This document shows positions 36,612-48,482 of a DNA stretch of 64,000 nucleotides, in pieces. The stretch comes from Dryomyza anilis (lineage: Eukaryota > Arthropoda > Insecta > Diptera > Dryomyzidae), in NCBI GenBank assembly GCA_951804985.1, contig OX638135.1, positions 67,010,507 through 67,074,506 on the forward strand, in the 5' to 3' direction. A program made the position numbers and the translations under genes. Each line of letters starts with the position of its first letter. Positions within the stretch are counted from its first letter, which is position 1. A model generated the notes under the pieces. It saw only the letters and a list, made by a program, of their open reading frames with translations, had not been told where the DNA came from and ran no database searches.

Positions 36612-37027
36612 GATCAGGTAGATTAAAATCTCACATCATTAAAATATCGTCAGAACTATTAAGTAAATCTAGTACAAAATCAACTGACTTCGATAGTCTC
36701 AAAGGCTTCAACATTACTTTTAGGAGGAATATATGCATTAAAGATATATACACAGGAATTGTGTAATACAATTTTTACACAAATAAACTCTAATGTAGAA
36801 GGTATTTCTACTAAGGGACTTATAAAAGTATTCTTGACTGCAATTAAAACACCACCACCGACTGGAGAATTTTCACACTCAAACCGATCTTTTCTAAAGA
36901 TATTGAAACTATTATTAAATATTTCAAAACTTAAATAGCTATTATTTAACCAAGTCTCAGTTAATGCTATGAGATCATATTCAAAAGTTTGAGTAGCTAA
37001 AAAAATATCTCGAGTCTTTGAGCGCAA
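36612..37027 (-). pseudogene. LINE endonuclease, first part
   Basis: IALTETWLNNSYLSFEIF, FRKDR, GGGVLIAVKN and YIPPKSN are conserved AP-endonuclease stretches (catalytic Glu in the LTETW motif). The expected DFNLPD motif near 36620 ends where a SINE is inserted; the domain continues at 36300. Confidence 0.75.
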
Positions 37028-37059
37028 ACCCCTTACGTTTTGATAGTAAAGGGTGATTC

Positions 37060-37600
37060 GCTCCAGTTATTTGAATTTTGGTGTGCAGTTGGTTGGTTTG
37101 TTGACTTTTTTTTGTTTGAATTCGGAAACAAAAATATTGTCAGCCCAAAGATTTGAGCGAATAACATCCGCAGCATATTCTGTAGCGATTGATACAGTGA
37201 ATGATGCATACGATGGCCTGTTACCAATTTTCTTACATGGTATGTAGGTGTCAGCAGGTACTAGATTATTTGTTTTTAAAAAGCTGATTATATTGTCAGT
37301 AGTCGTGTCAGGCATTAATCTAGAAATAAAAAATCTTTTTAATTTAGGTATTGCCTTCAATCCAGAATTTTCATTATTAATATTGATAATATTATTAGTG
37401 CAATTTTCGCTTAGCCCGAGGAGGGTTTAGTGAGTTATTACTATTAACTCGTTTGCGCTTTTTGACCACTTTTATGGGTGGAGGAACAATATCAGATGAG
37501 GCAGAATCGTCGATAATTGCTGTATGATTATCAATACAATCCGCCAAATGCTCAGTATCACTTGCATGTACCAATGAATTAAATTCATTTAATGAATTTA
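37060..37600 (-). pseudogene. LINE ORF1-like segment
   Basis: Encodes a basic stretch (KKRKRVNSNNS, PPRAKRK) and then a block FFISRLMPDTTTDNIISFL..GNRPSYASFTV..FVSEFKQKKV ending near 37067. The block has the size and alternation of an RRM-like ORF1 core; assignment is by resemblance only. A frame change separates the two parts. Confidence 0.5.
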
Positions 37601-37797
37601 AAATTTATGTATAATTGATGTTTAAAGTATTTAGCCTATCTCCAAAGTTTTTAATTTTAACAAAAAAAAACTGATGGAGAGAGAGGTCTGCAAGTAGGAC
37701 AATTGCAAACCTGAGTGCACTCAACTTAAAAATTCTGTACACGCCATAGAAATATTGGAACATGGAGCATGATAAAGCTGTCCTCAGGAACCGGAAC

Positions 37798-37995
37798 AAG
37801 AAAACATAGAAACCGAATTTCGATTTTTTTTTTTTTTTGGAAACCACAAGTCGTTTCGCGAGAAAATATTATTTTGCATGTATTTGAGCATGAAGTAAAT
37901 ATATATTTGACCAAAAAAGTTTACCTAAGCACGTATACAGTAAAATTGATCTGTAGATGTAAATTTTACATGAGATATTTCAATATAAGCTGGGA
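37798..37995 (-). mobile_element. Dispersed repeat R, right part of the split copy
   Basis: CCGAATTTCGATTTTT..GAAACCACAAGTCGTTTCGC to about TGAGATATTTCAATA. It continues the sequence interrupted at 33780, after which it is lost. Confidence 0.65.
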
Positions 37996-39067
37996 TTGTA
38001 ACCGTTACCTTTACTGTTATACGTTTCATACCGTTTCATATTCAATACAGTTACCGTTACTGTTACCGAATCGATGGAATTGAACCATACCGTTTACCGT
38101 TACCGATATAAAGTGTTACCGGTAAAATACCGGTATGAAACGGTATTTTGCCTGTAAAAAATGGCTTACTTTTTGGAATCTTAAATACCTACATTTTTAT
38201 TTTAGTATGAAAAAAATACCATGGCAACTCCCAACGAAAAACTACTAGCTGAACCAGCGTACATCTCACCAGTGCTAAGTTTTTATAAATGCAACACTAT
38301 ATCGTTTTTAAAGTGTGGATACAATCACGCCCATTTTTTCCGTTTTAGTGTATATCTATGTCGCCATTTCTCGCTCCCACATTGAACGTAGTGCTTAGAA
38401 AAGTCAAAAAGTATAGCGTATTAAAAGCTGAGGTTGTATGGAAGGTGCCACGCCTCTTTACCCAATCCTGCATACTTTTACAACAGTGCTCTTAATAGCA
38501 GGGAGCAGAGCTGTAAATATAATGACTACTAAGCGATTACGATTCTTTAGTAGGCGTAATCAGTAGGCGTAAAAAAAATTGATTTTTAGATTATTTTCAG
38601 ATTATTTTCAGATTATTTGAAAATAATCAAAAAAAAAAAAATAGTGAGATTCCTTTTTTGATTATTTATATTTTTTAGATAATTTTTTGATTATTTGAAC
38701 ATAATCAAAAACCAAGGGAAAGGTTTGTTTACATAGGAAATTTTGATGTAAAAAATTGTGATAGCTGGTGTGATATTGTGGTAAGAATTATGGAAGTTAT
38801 AGTCGGTCTAAGACGACTATAAATACATATGAGACAATATGAGATAATGTGTGCTGTTACCATTTAAAATAGTGCATACCGGCTATGCTTCCTTCTGGAT
38901 GTTACAAACGGGGTTTAAAATTATTTTCAAACAATAAAAATAATCTAAAAAATAGAAATAATCAAAAAAGTAGTAGGATTACTTAATCAGATTAATGGTA
39001 AAATGGTGAAGTTGAATTTATAGAGATAGAGATAAAAAAAAATAGAGATACAAAAAGGTAATTAGCG
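37996..39067. other. Motif-array region with repeat R fragment
   Basis: 37996-38150 is packed with ACCGTTACCG and its complement. 38540-38700 and 38930-39000 are packed with AAAATAATCAAAAA and TAGGATTACT motifs like those at 49800-50030. 38713-38895 is a decayed repeat R copy. These look like ends of different DNA elements, but pairs of ends could not be matched. No gene. Confidence 0.4.
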
Positions 39068-39297
39068 ACCAGTAAGGAAGGTTAGGTCAAATGGGAAATT
39101 TTTCTTATTCAGACAGTTTAGATATATAAGTAATCTAAATGTAAAGTTTCATTGATCTAGCTCTTCTACTATTTCTGTAATCGTGATTTGAAGACAGGCA
39201 GAGGGACAGACGGACATCGTTAAATCGACTTTTCCATACCGGAATTGCTTCCTTCTGGGTGTTACAAACGTTCACTCTTAGTGTAGGGTATGAAAAT
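39068..39297 (-). mobile_element. Dispersed repeat R, internally deleted copy
   Basis: ACCAGTAAGGAAGGTTAGG followed directly by the other half (CGGACATCGTTAAATCGAC, TTCTGGGTGTTACAAACG, TTCACTCTTAGTGTAGGGT). The middle third is missing. Confidence 0.65.
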
Positions 39298-40080
39298 TCA
39301 GTAGATAGATTCACCATGAATTCGAAAATGTCCAATGGATCGGATGGAATACCGGCAATACTGGAACACGACAAGCTTAATGATTCAATGGCTGATCGAA
39401 AATACGCGGACACCATTCATGCTCAGCTTCACTCCTTTTTCAAGGAAAGGCGAGTGAAAGATTTTCTGAAGAGTATTATTAAAAAAAAACACTAGGAATA
39501 AGAAGTCGGATAATGCTAAATTCCATAATGCTTTTAAATTTAAACTACATTTTTAAAAGTAAATAATTGTTTATCCTTTTAAATGTTTCTCTTTTAAAAA
39601 AATAAAAAAAAGATTTGTAATAACTGTTTATGGTTTATTTTTAACGCCATTACCCATAAAGAACAAAAGTTCAAAAATGTTCCCTTGAAATTATATCTAA
39701 AAAATTTTGCTCTTACCAGTAAAATACCGGGAATTACCGGTAATACCTTACCGTTTCAAATCGGTACCCTCTTAGTGTAGGGTATAAAAATTATATGGGT
39801 TCCGATTCAACACAGTTTTTTTTAAATCGGTGCCGGTGGTACCGGTTCTTTACGGTCCATTATTATAAATAATTCAAAAATTACCTATGGTACTGTTTTA
39901 TTCTCTGAATCGGAACCTCTCCGGAATCGGAACGTGTCGGGGATTGGAAAGGCCCAGAAAGAAACCGTTATTAAAAACTGTGTGGAACCGACACCGATAT
40001 TCAAAAGTCTGTTTGTCGGACCACCGGTATATCGAGATTTCGTACCAAACAAAGTATTGAGACGTCCGTTCAAGATTTAA
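39298..40080. other. Unassigned sequence between repeats
   Basis: A short plus-strand frame at 39259-39495 (MSNGSDGIPAILEHD stretch) matches nothing I recognise. 39700-40080 contains motifs TACCGGTAATACC and CCGGTTCTTTACGG resembling the arrays at 38000. No supported gene. Confidence 0.3.
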
Positions 40081-42320
40081 ACGATGTTATAAATTCTAAT
40101 TTGTACGAACATGTCCGCTCCGAAAACGTTATCTAGACCTCCCGTTCCTTGGTGGAACGCTTAACTTGACATCTTGCGCAAGGATTCCAGAAAGCTTCTA
40201 AATAGGGCTGGAAGGAGCAATTTAGACTCTGACTGGTTTCTTTATCGAACTAAGCAGAAAGAATATAAGAAACTAATTTGTAAATCGAAAAGTATTTCCT
40301 ATAAAGAATTTTGCAGTAGCATCGAATCCTGCAGATAGGCTAGCCGAATGATCAAGTTTCTTAAGAGACCGAACTGCCCGACTGGACTTACTGCGGAGAC
40401 CTGATGGCTCGTATACTGAGTCTAAGACAGAGGCACTAGTGTCCTAGTTGAGACTCACTTTCCGGGAAATTAAATCCACATACGGCCACTTTGTAATCCC
40501 AGCACTGGGGACAGTAATAACAACTATAATGTGCCAAAACATGACTGGCAGGTTGCCAGATTTGTTGTGTACGATGCAGCTATCCAATACGCAGTGGCCT
40601 TTTTTGAATGGCTTCAAGTCACCTGGACCGGATAACATTTACCCAGTCATAATGCAGGAAGGTATAACCCAATTGTCTCGCATGGGCATACATTCCGACA
40701 TTCTGGCGTTTAGTTAAAGTAGCCTTCATTCCTAAAGAAGGAACAGAAGACTATTCTATAGCCAAGAGCTTTTAGTATGATGTCCTTGATACTAAAGTGT
40801 CTAGAAGGACTAGTTGAGTTGCACATCAGAAAAACATCGTTGTTAAGGTACCAACTATCGTCAAGAAAACATGCCTACCAACGTGGAAAATCCTGTGAAA
40901 CAGCACTGCCACATCTTCGAGCATGCTTTTCAGAGGAAAATGTACGCCGTGGGCATATTTGTTGACATCGAGGGTGCTTTTGATAATGCGACTTTGGATG
41001 GAATGTTCGATGCAGCTAATATACATGGAATAGATGAAACATTGTTCATATGGAAAAGGTCAATGCTAATGTATAGGACCATCACCTCTGTGACGGAGTG
41101 TGGACAGTACATTATGGTATGTCTTCAAGGAAGCTTTCACTCCCCCTGTCGCAAAAGTGCGTCACAACAAGTCTTGCCAACATTCAGAGAACCACGTGCC
41201 TGGGTGTTACGGGTACCTTTCCCACTACACCTGGTCCAGAGCTCAATGAAATCTTAAACCTACCACCACTTGACATCTTCGTAAGAGGCGAAGCCATGAA
41301 AGACTGCTGGAGCCTAAACCGAGGTGGTTTCTGGTTTAATGTTACTTGGAATATCTCTGACATTGCACTCGACACTCCATTAGACACCTGTCCATTGGAG
41401 ATGCCCTCTGATGCAATGACAACAGAAATATTTTCAAAACGAAATATTGAGGTCTGCTTACCTAACACAAAAGACTGGCTAACGACCGCAGATTTCACTT
41501 CGTCTTAAGCGACAATGCCTCGGTATTCCAAGCCGTAGTTTATGCTATATTTATGGCTATGGACTACATTGCGGTTAATAGATGGTGGAACAGATCTATA
41601 TCTGTTTGCAGCGATATTCAAGCTGCTCTTAAGCCTTTGTCCAAACCGGTTATCACATCCCAAATTGTACGTCAATGCATATCACGTCTCGATTGTGTTG
41701 GTAAATACACAGAGACTGATCTGGGTGCTGGGTCATTAAAGAGTTTCGGGTAACGAAACATCTGACGAACTAGCACTGAGAATAAACTAGTTGGATCAGC
41801 TTGGACTACCTGCATCTACGGGAAAACTCTTCATCAGCTCTTCGGTAGCATCCGCACACAAGCAGATGGCTGAACGAGACCAAATGCAGATTCTCCTAGC
41901 TCATGACACCGACGATAACCAAGAGATCAGCATCTTTTCTACTTTCCTTAAGTAGGACGGAGTGCAGATCACTGGGACTTCTAACGGGACACTACTCACG
42001 AGAAAAAAACATGAACGCAATCGGCCTGGACGAAAGCGCCTTATGTTCACTGGGACTTCTAACGGGACACTACTCATGAGAAAAACACATGAACGCAATC
42101 GGCCTGGACGAAAGCGCCTTATGTTCTGCCTGCTACGAAGAAACTGGTACCACACAGCACTATCTCTGAGACTGTCATTCATATTCTAGAATTAGGAGGC
42201 ATATCTTTGGCACAGACGTGGTGAGAGAGGATCAGCTTCACTCTTTATCGCCAATATCCTTCTTAGATTTAATAATGAATATGAGAAATATCATTAAAAT
42301 CCAGGGAACTGGGTCACAGC
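40081..42320 (+). pseudogene. Degenerate I/R1/LOA-type LINE with RNase H
   Basis: Recognisable pieces in order on the plus strand: PWWNA and FLYRTKQKEYKKLI (upstream of RT), FLNGFKSPGPDNIYP, VAFIPKEGTEDYS, FVDIEGAFDNATLDGM (RT), then IQRTTCLGVTG and ELNEILNLPPLDIFVRGEA. An RNase H domain follows (SDNASVFQAVVYAI, CSDIQAALKPLS) and finally a Cys-rich CSACYEETG..H end. The YADD part is missing and many frames are broken. RNase H after the RT marks an I/R1/LOA-like element, unlike the LINE at 33781. Confidence 0.7.
41971..42126 (+). repeat. 78-bp tandem duplication in the LINE relic
   Basis: ACTGGGACTTCTAACGGGAC starts at 41971 and again at 42049; the two units differ at only a few positions. 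It duplicates a coding stretch just before the Cys-rich end. Confidence 0.85.
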
Positions 42321-42985
42321 ACAATGGATATAACACTGTCTGAGTTATGTGGCTCTATTTTTTTATCTTACAAACAAAAATTTCAACATCGGGAAGTTCT
42401 GATAACACATGGACATTTCCTGGGGTGTCGGACGAAGAAAAATTAATTAATTTACTTGATTTTTTTGTGCGAGTAGTATTTAAATAGGACTAAACATCGT
42501 TATTTCAAAGATTTGAGCATTTTGAATTTTTCGGGCGTGGTTGAAATTTTTGTGGACATGCCCATATGATAGTTCAAACAAACCAAGGTTCATTGTGGGG
42601 TAAATAATTTCTGGGTTTCTAGACGAACGGGAAAAATAAAGTACTTTGTAAGGTATTCAGGCGTATCTTCTTCTTCAGTTCCTTAAAACTCATGCGGGGC
42701 ATAGAGCATCAACTACGCCTACTCGTCATCGTGTACGGTTTTTGACAATTGCCTTTAATTCGCTCCAACTTTTTCGAGTTTCTTTGCCGCTCTATCGACT
42801 GATCTTCTGAATCCCTGAATCGACTGAATCCCTCCCGGGATTTCTCACACCACCTCCCATCGGGTTCCACTCCATGGGTTTTCGAGACGTATGGCTCTTC
42901 GTAATTTTGTAGAAGAAAAGCAACAATCTCATCTTTACACAACTTCTAAACGGAAACTTATAAATTTGAAAACATGTGAAGATAT
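42321..42985. other. Unassigned region with a short open frame
   Basis: The minus-strand frame 42942-42709 encodes a charged 77-residue stretch (VSKTHGVEPDGRWCEKSREG) that I do not recognise. Its base composition is less AT-rich than the surroundings, so it may be a further LINE fragment. Confidence 0.3.
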
Positions 42986-42989
42986 ATGC

Positions 42990-44440
42990 TCGCGTTTTTT
43001 GACATTATAAAAATAACCCATTTCTATTAAATAATAGAGTAATTTTCTTAATGTTGTAAGACAGAGTACAAGAAAATACTTCAATGCAGTAGGTTAATAC
43101 AGATAATAACAAAGCATGAACCATCCGTTGTTTTATGTGAAGTGACAGATACAAATTTAAGTTATATAAATTCCTTTATTTGAAATTTATTCTAGAACTG
43201 AGATTATTTATATGGTAGTCAAAAATAAGTTTATTATCAATATAAACACCTAAGTATTTTATAATTTCTACAACAGGTGTATGAACATTATTAACTTGCA
43301 TAAGAAAAGGCTGGTAAACATTATCGCTTTTGTTTTGCTAAAATTTTTATTCAAGCAATTCGAATTCATCCAGTTGCATATATTGGATATGTTGTAATCT
43401 TTAACTTGTATATAACTTTTGTGTAAGAAGTATGTGATTGATACAGTCAAATGCTTTTGATATGAACTTACAATTTCAAAATATGCAACAAAAACATGCA
43501 CAAAAAAATCAATTTGTGAATAGATCTTATTTGTTTTAACACAAATATAACTGATATAGTACAAATATAATATAATCTCTAAAAAGTCCTAATAGGAATA
43601 TATTTAAATAAGATTGTTCATTTAGAAAATAAATTTCCCACCAATTTTATCATACAGTTCAAATCAAATCAAATACTCTGATAAATTGTTTATATTTTTG
43701 AATTTTTTTTTTTGCATCAAAAAATCTAGTATATTTTTAATTTTCTGGCCAATACATCAACAGCATACATTTTTTTTAAAGTGTCGTCAATTAAATTTGC
43801 TTGCCGTTTTGAGAAATTACATTCTTTGTTATAGTTTCACTAAGAAACCCAAATATTCAAATGAAATTTTATCCATTAGTTTTTTAAATAACAATTTTCA
43901 ATCATTCTTGATATTCCAATAAAAAAATTTTAATAAATTATTTGTGAAGAAAAATAATTCTAAATAAAAATTTGAATAAAAAATTCAAATATAATTGCTT
44001 TCCATACAAATTAAATTTATTCGTTATTCAAAATAATGAATAAGCAAATTGAGCTTTTCATTTTGAACAAAAAATGTATTCATTATTTTTTATGAATAAA
44101 TCGTTTATGAAAAAAAAATTAAAAAAAAATGTCAACTTAAAAAAAAAACAATAAAAACGAAATAAATACGCCAAAAACATGCATTTATTTCAAAATATGC
44201 AAAAATTTTAATCGATGGCGTTTAGTGTGCCATGTTTCCTTATAGGAACAACACGAGCAATCTTCCATGCTGCAGAAAAGACCGATGTAGTAAAAATTTA
44301 TTTTATAAAATGTAGCAAAAATTCCTAAAGAAATGAAAAAACAATTCTTAAAAATTTTAGCGGAATCTTATCATAGCCAATGGCATTTTACTTAATTGTT
44401 ATAGTGAATGCTAAGTGGAGTTCATTAAAACTGATATTTA
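42990..44440 (-). pseudogene. Jockey/CR1-like LINE relic
   Basis: Minus strand. An RT start-like stretch near 44410-44215 reads IAMGYDKIPLKFL..KIARVVPI. A C-terminal piece at about 43390-43200 reads LNKNFSKTKAIMF..VEIIKYLGVYIDNKL. The middle is AT-rich and beyond recognition; the right end abuts repeat R at 44442. Confidence 0.55.
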
Positions 44441-44441
44441 A

Positions 44442-44634
44442 ACCCTACACTAAGAGTGAAAGGGTATATTCAGTTTAGTACGCCGTTTGTAACACTCAAA
44501 AGGAAGCATCTCCGGTAAGGAAAAGTATATATATTCTTGATCAGCATGACCTCCTGAGTCGATTTAGCGATGTTTGTCTGTCTTTCCGTCTGTATGTCCG
44601 TCTGTCTGTCTGTCCGTCTGTCTGTCCGTCTGTA

Positions 44635-44681
<47 letters not shown>

Positions 44682-45738
44682 TGAAATCCTAGATAAATGA
44701 AACTTATAACTTAGATTACTAATATACCTACGCTATATAAATAAATAAAATAAATAAAATAAATAAAATAAATAAAATAAATAAAATAAATAAAATAAAT
44801 AAAATAAATAAAATAAATAAAATAAATAAAATAAATAAAATAAATAAAATAAATAAAATAAATAAAATAAATAAAATAAATAAAATAAATAAAATAAATA
44901 AAATAAATAAAATAAATAAAATAAATAAAATAAATAAAATAAATAAAATAAATAAAATAAATAAAATAAATAAAATAAATAAAATAAATAAAATAAATAA
45001 AATAAATAAAATAAATAAAATAAATAAAATAAATAAAATAAATAAAATAAATAAAATAAATAAAATAAATAAAATAAATAAAATAAATAAAATAAATAAA
45101 ATAAATAAAATAAATAAAATAAATAAAATAAATAAAATAAATAAAATAAATAAAATAAATAAAATAAATAAAATAAATAAAATAAATAAAATAAATAAAA
45201 TAAATAAAATAAATAAAATAAATAAAATAAATAAAATAAATAAAATAAATAAAATAAATAAAATAAATAAAATAAATAAAATAAATAAAATAAATAAAAT
45301 AAATAAAATAAATAAAATAAATAAAATAAATAAAATAAATAAAATAAATAAAATAAATAAAATAAATAAAATAAATAAAATAAATAAAATAAATAAAATA
45401 AATAAAATAAATAAAATAAATAAAATAAATAAAATAAATAAAATAAATAAAATAAATAAAATAGACTTGTGGTTCACAAAAAAAAAATCGAAATTCGGTA
45501 CACCTACCCATTTGTAAATATGGGTATCAAATGAATGGAAATTCTAAAGCGATTGAATGTTTGTAGTTATTTTCAGGATTCGTATACCCTGGTGACCTAT
45601 ATATCACTTTGAATGGTAACCACACATATGTGTAGGGTATTTATAGTCGGCTTAGACCGACTATAATTTTGATAATCCTAACTATCATAATTACACCTAC
45701 TTTAAAATTTCCCATGTGATCTAACCTTCCCAACTGGT
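44442..45738 (+). mobile_element. Dispersed repeat R copy with an internal expanded array
   Basis: Starts ACCCTACACTAAGAGTG, keeps the (TCTG)n tract (44571-44681) and the distal half (TCGAAATTCGGTACACC to TTCCCAACTGG). About 190 bp of the normal interior, from TATGTGCG to GGCGAAA in the 5249 copy, is replaced by the 9-bp array. Confidence 0.75.
44739..45463. repeat. Uniform 9-bp minisatellite (ATAAATAAA)n
   Basis: About 725 bp, close to 80 units, alternating 4- and 5-base spacing between T residues without a visible exception. The long minus-strand frames it creates (FILFIL and FIYFIY repeats) are artefacts of a 9-nt period and not proteins. Confidence 0.95.
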
Positions 45739-46109
45739 TTTAAATTCAAATTGGATAATGCCGTTGTGTGATGATTGAAATCTGAAGTAATTGGGAAAGT
45801 ATTAGACTGAGTAGTAAAAAAACTTTTATTCAGGTCATCGACATCAATCCCGAAAATAGGCGTATCGTTATCTAAACAACCATTTTCCGTAATTTGTTCC
45901 AGATTTGCTTGCTATTAATATTAACACCATCAAAAACTTTACTGTGAGCAATTTTTCTCGCTTTACGTATGCATTTTCAGATCGATTTCTATATTTACGA
46001 ACATTCTTCAATTCGCATCATTTCGATTTTCTTGGTATGTTTTAAGAGCCATATCCCGAATAGACTTCGCATAAATTATATCATTAGATTTTTTTCTATT
46101 TTTTATTTC

Positions 46110-46396
46110 TATAATAATATAATTATAGTTTGGCGCTACAGTCTTATAAGAACTTAGGCCGAGCTCTCCTCTCTCACCACTTTAAGCTGAGTGTGTTATA
46201 TTTGTACTCAAAGTGGTGGGACCTACAGTTTAATACCATAGGCAATGTTTTACTCTCGTAGGTTTGTCATTAACTGCCGAGAGGTTGCGCGGTATAGAAA
46301 AATGTTTCTATGAAAAAAGTTGTTAGGCCCAGTCCAGACTTGAACATGGGACATTACGGCTCGCAGTCCAACGTACTAACCTTGAGCTTCCGACTC
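46110..46396 (-). mobile_element. SINE family A in LINE relic
   Basis: Minus strand, (ATT/AT)n tail at the left (46110-46130), tRNA-like head at the right (GTCCAGACTTGAACATGGG). It has lost about 30 bp in the body and is more diverged than the 33142 and 36301 copies. Confidence 0.75.
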
Positions 46397-47344
46397 TACG
46401 ATAGGTTAAGAACGTGATATACATTCTGAATACAACTTGATTTATTTTGATTAAATAAACTCAGAGTAAAATCGCCCACAATTACAACGTTATTATATCA
46501 AACTATAAGATCACTAACAGAAGCTTAAATGCGGCTATATCATCATGTGCTAGGTATACTGCTCTAATAATAATTTTGGAAGAGTTATGAGCAACTTTAC
46601 GATCACTTCGACAAAGAACATCCAGGAATATTACCCTAAGTGTGGTTTAAGCCTATGTGTGGTTTAAGCCAGGATTCGGTTATTTCAACAATATCCCATT
46701 TTTAAATTCATCAAATTTGGATGAACAAGTAGCAGGTGATAAGCTTTGGCAATTTATATGCCCTATGTTTAGATTTTGCATAAATTAACTTAAATTACTG
46801 CAGAAATACGAATTATCGCTGATAATGGGACCGAGATTATCATTATGTGACATTAATCATTAAAAAAGTGAAGAGAAACAGAAGTGGTATTATAAAAATT
46901 AAAAAACCATTATAAAATTAAAAAACTAATATTAAAAAGAAATGAATATGTGTAAATCATAAAGAATAATTTACACAATAGAACTAAAAAATGATCAATC
47001 ATATATACAGAAGTAGGATTTTCAAAATTAATCTATACAAAAAATATATGTTAAAAATATATGAATGAATAATAAAAATTCATATAATTTAATAACTCAA
47101 AAAATTTTATAATTCAAAATAATTCAAACAATTTTAAATTTAAAAATAAAGAAAAAATATGTGAAAATGAAACGTGCGATGAAACATGTGAGAATGAAAA
47201 ATAACTGTAAGTAAGACGTCACCAGCAGAAAATTGCACAAAGGCAACTTCCACATCATTGCGTATAAAAGGGTTATTATTATTAAGTAGTTCAGAACACT
47301 GAGGACTGCAGATTTTGTCACTACCATCGAGATGAAAAACTTAT

Positions 47345-47514
47345 AGCCCTATTCTAGCAAGAGTCACAAATTCAAATCGGTCACAATAGTGCGCTTTGTC
47401 ACAATTTCGTATTCTGTCAATTTTATTTTCTATGTTCATTGACGTAAAAGTCTGAATCGTCATTTGTATCAATTGTTATAGATAACAATAGTCTTTGCTC
47501 GCTAGAATAGGGCT
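47345..47514. mobile_element. 170-bp MITE
   Basis: Perfect 14-bp terminal inverted repeats AGCCCTATTCTAGC (47345-47358) and its complement (47501-47514). No coding capacity. Confidence 0.75.
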
Positions 47515-48245
47515 GTTAAATTCTCGGAACATCAGAATTTAAAAGTTTGAATTTGAAGATTTTTTTTCTCTTTCATTAGCTTGCGGCACAAATAGCTAGG
47601 TCCAATAATATCACAATGCTTTAATTATCTTGATTTGAAATATTGTCTCATAACTTCGTCGCATATAAATTCTGAATTTAATAACTATAGCTCTCTTATT
47701 TTGTATATAACAGCAGTGTTATAAATCGGCAGAATTAACGGAACAACTCAAAGATGATTCTGTAGAGATGGCCGAATCTCTAAGATTAGTCAATACAGCT
47801 GGAAGCCCTTATACTATTATATCAGATCGATTCAAACGACGATGAATCAAGTTATTTTCAGTCTAAAGTTCTGAAAATTTATTATTAGTAGCTTTATCAA
47901 AATACTTAATTAAGTTGTTACATTGAACTATGACAGATTTCAAGTTGTTTAAACAGGATGCCATCTCAGAACGGAAATCAGATATTACAGTATCAAATTT
48001 ATTGTTGATGCTATTAAATTTGCTTTGAATGTCGATTGAATCACCACCTCATCATTTTCGATTGTGACTTGTTGAATGCATTTTGCACATAAAAATTTCT
48101 TGAACTTACCAGTCGCCACATATACCACATCCGACACTAGGGACAGTCATTGTGATATCTTTGTTGCATTTTGGGCTTTCTGATAAATCAGGCATTTTGG
48201 TTAGTAGCGCACCAAATTAGGTGTTTGCAATGAAAAATGGTTTTA

Positions 48246-48482
48246 TTTTTTAGGCTGTTAAAAAATCGGATGAATAACATTAGCAGCAGTAGAGAGGCAG
48301 TAGAGATGGACATGTGAGTTTTGACTCACGCTCACGAAAGAAGTTTTCTAATCACGTACACTCACTCACGGTATTTTTTGTTTTATTCACACTCACTCAC
48401 AATCAAGTGAGTAAAATTAGATTTAATCACAATAACGCGTAATCACGCGTGATTTACGTGAACCACGCTAAATCACGTATTT
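48246..48482. other. TCACG/CACTCACT-rich low-complexity sequence
   Basis: Many copies of CACTCACTCAC, AATCACG and their complements after GTAGAGATGGACATG, an end-like sequence similar to CTAGAGATGGGCGTG at 32751. No gene. Confidence 0.4.

Larger units (their letters stand above)
33781..37797 (-). mobile_element. Near full-length CR1/Jockey-type LINE
   Basis: Minus strand, about 4.0 kb excluding doubt at the ends. In order from 37797: an ORF1-like region, AP-type endonuclease (interrupted by a SINE), reverse transcriptase with YADD, and the C-terminal domain. There is no RNase H. Frames are broken in several places, so this copy is dead. It sits inside a copy of repeat R. Confidence 0.8.
45739..48245 (-). 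pseudogene. LINE relic with PHD-like ORF1 start
   Basis: Minus strand. 48200-48080 encodes MPDLSESPKCNK..PSVGCGICG, resembling the Cys-rich (PHD-like) N-terminus of ORF1 in some CR1/Jockey elements. Around 46560-46420 are endonuclease-like remnants, and 46090-45760 encodes the stretch between endonuclease and RT (DLNKSFFTT, FPITSDFN). The left end abuts repeat R. Contains a MITE and a SINE. Confidence 0.5.

Noticed and set aside
39259..39495. Possible transposase C-terminus
   Set aside because: A 78-residue frame with no recognisable motif, beginning inside a repeat R copy.
44711..45511. Long minus-strand open frames of about 250 residues, hydrophobic FILFIL/FIYFIY repeats
   Set aside because: They exist only because a 9-nt repeat has no stop in three frames; pure minisatellite, no start context or conservation.
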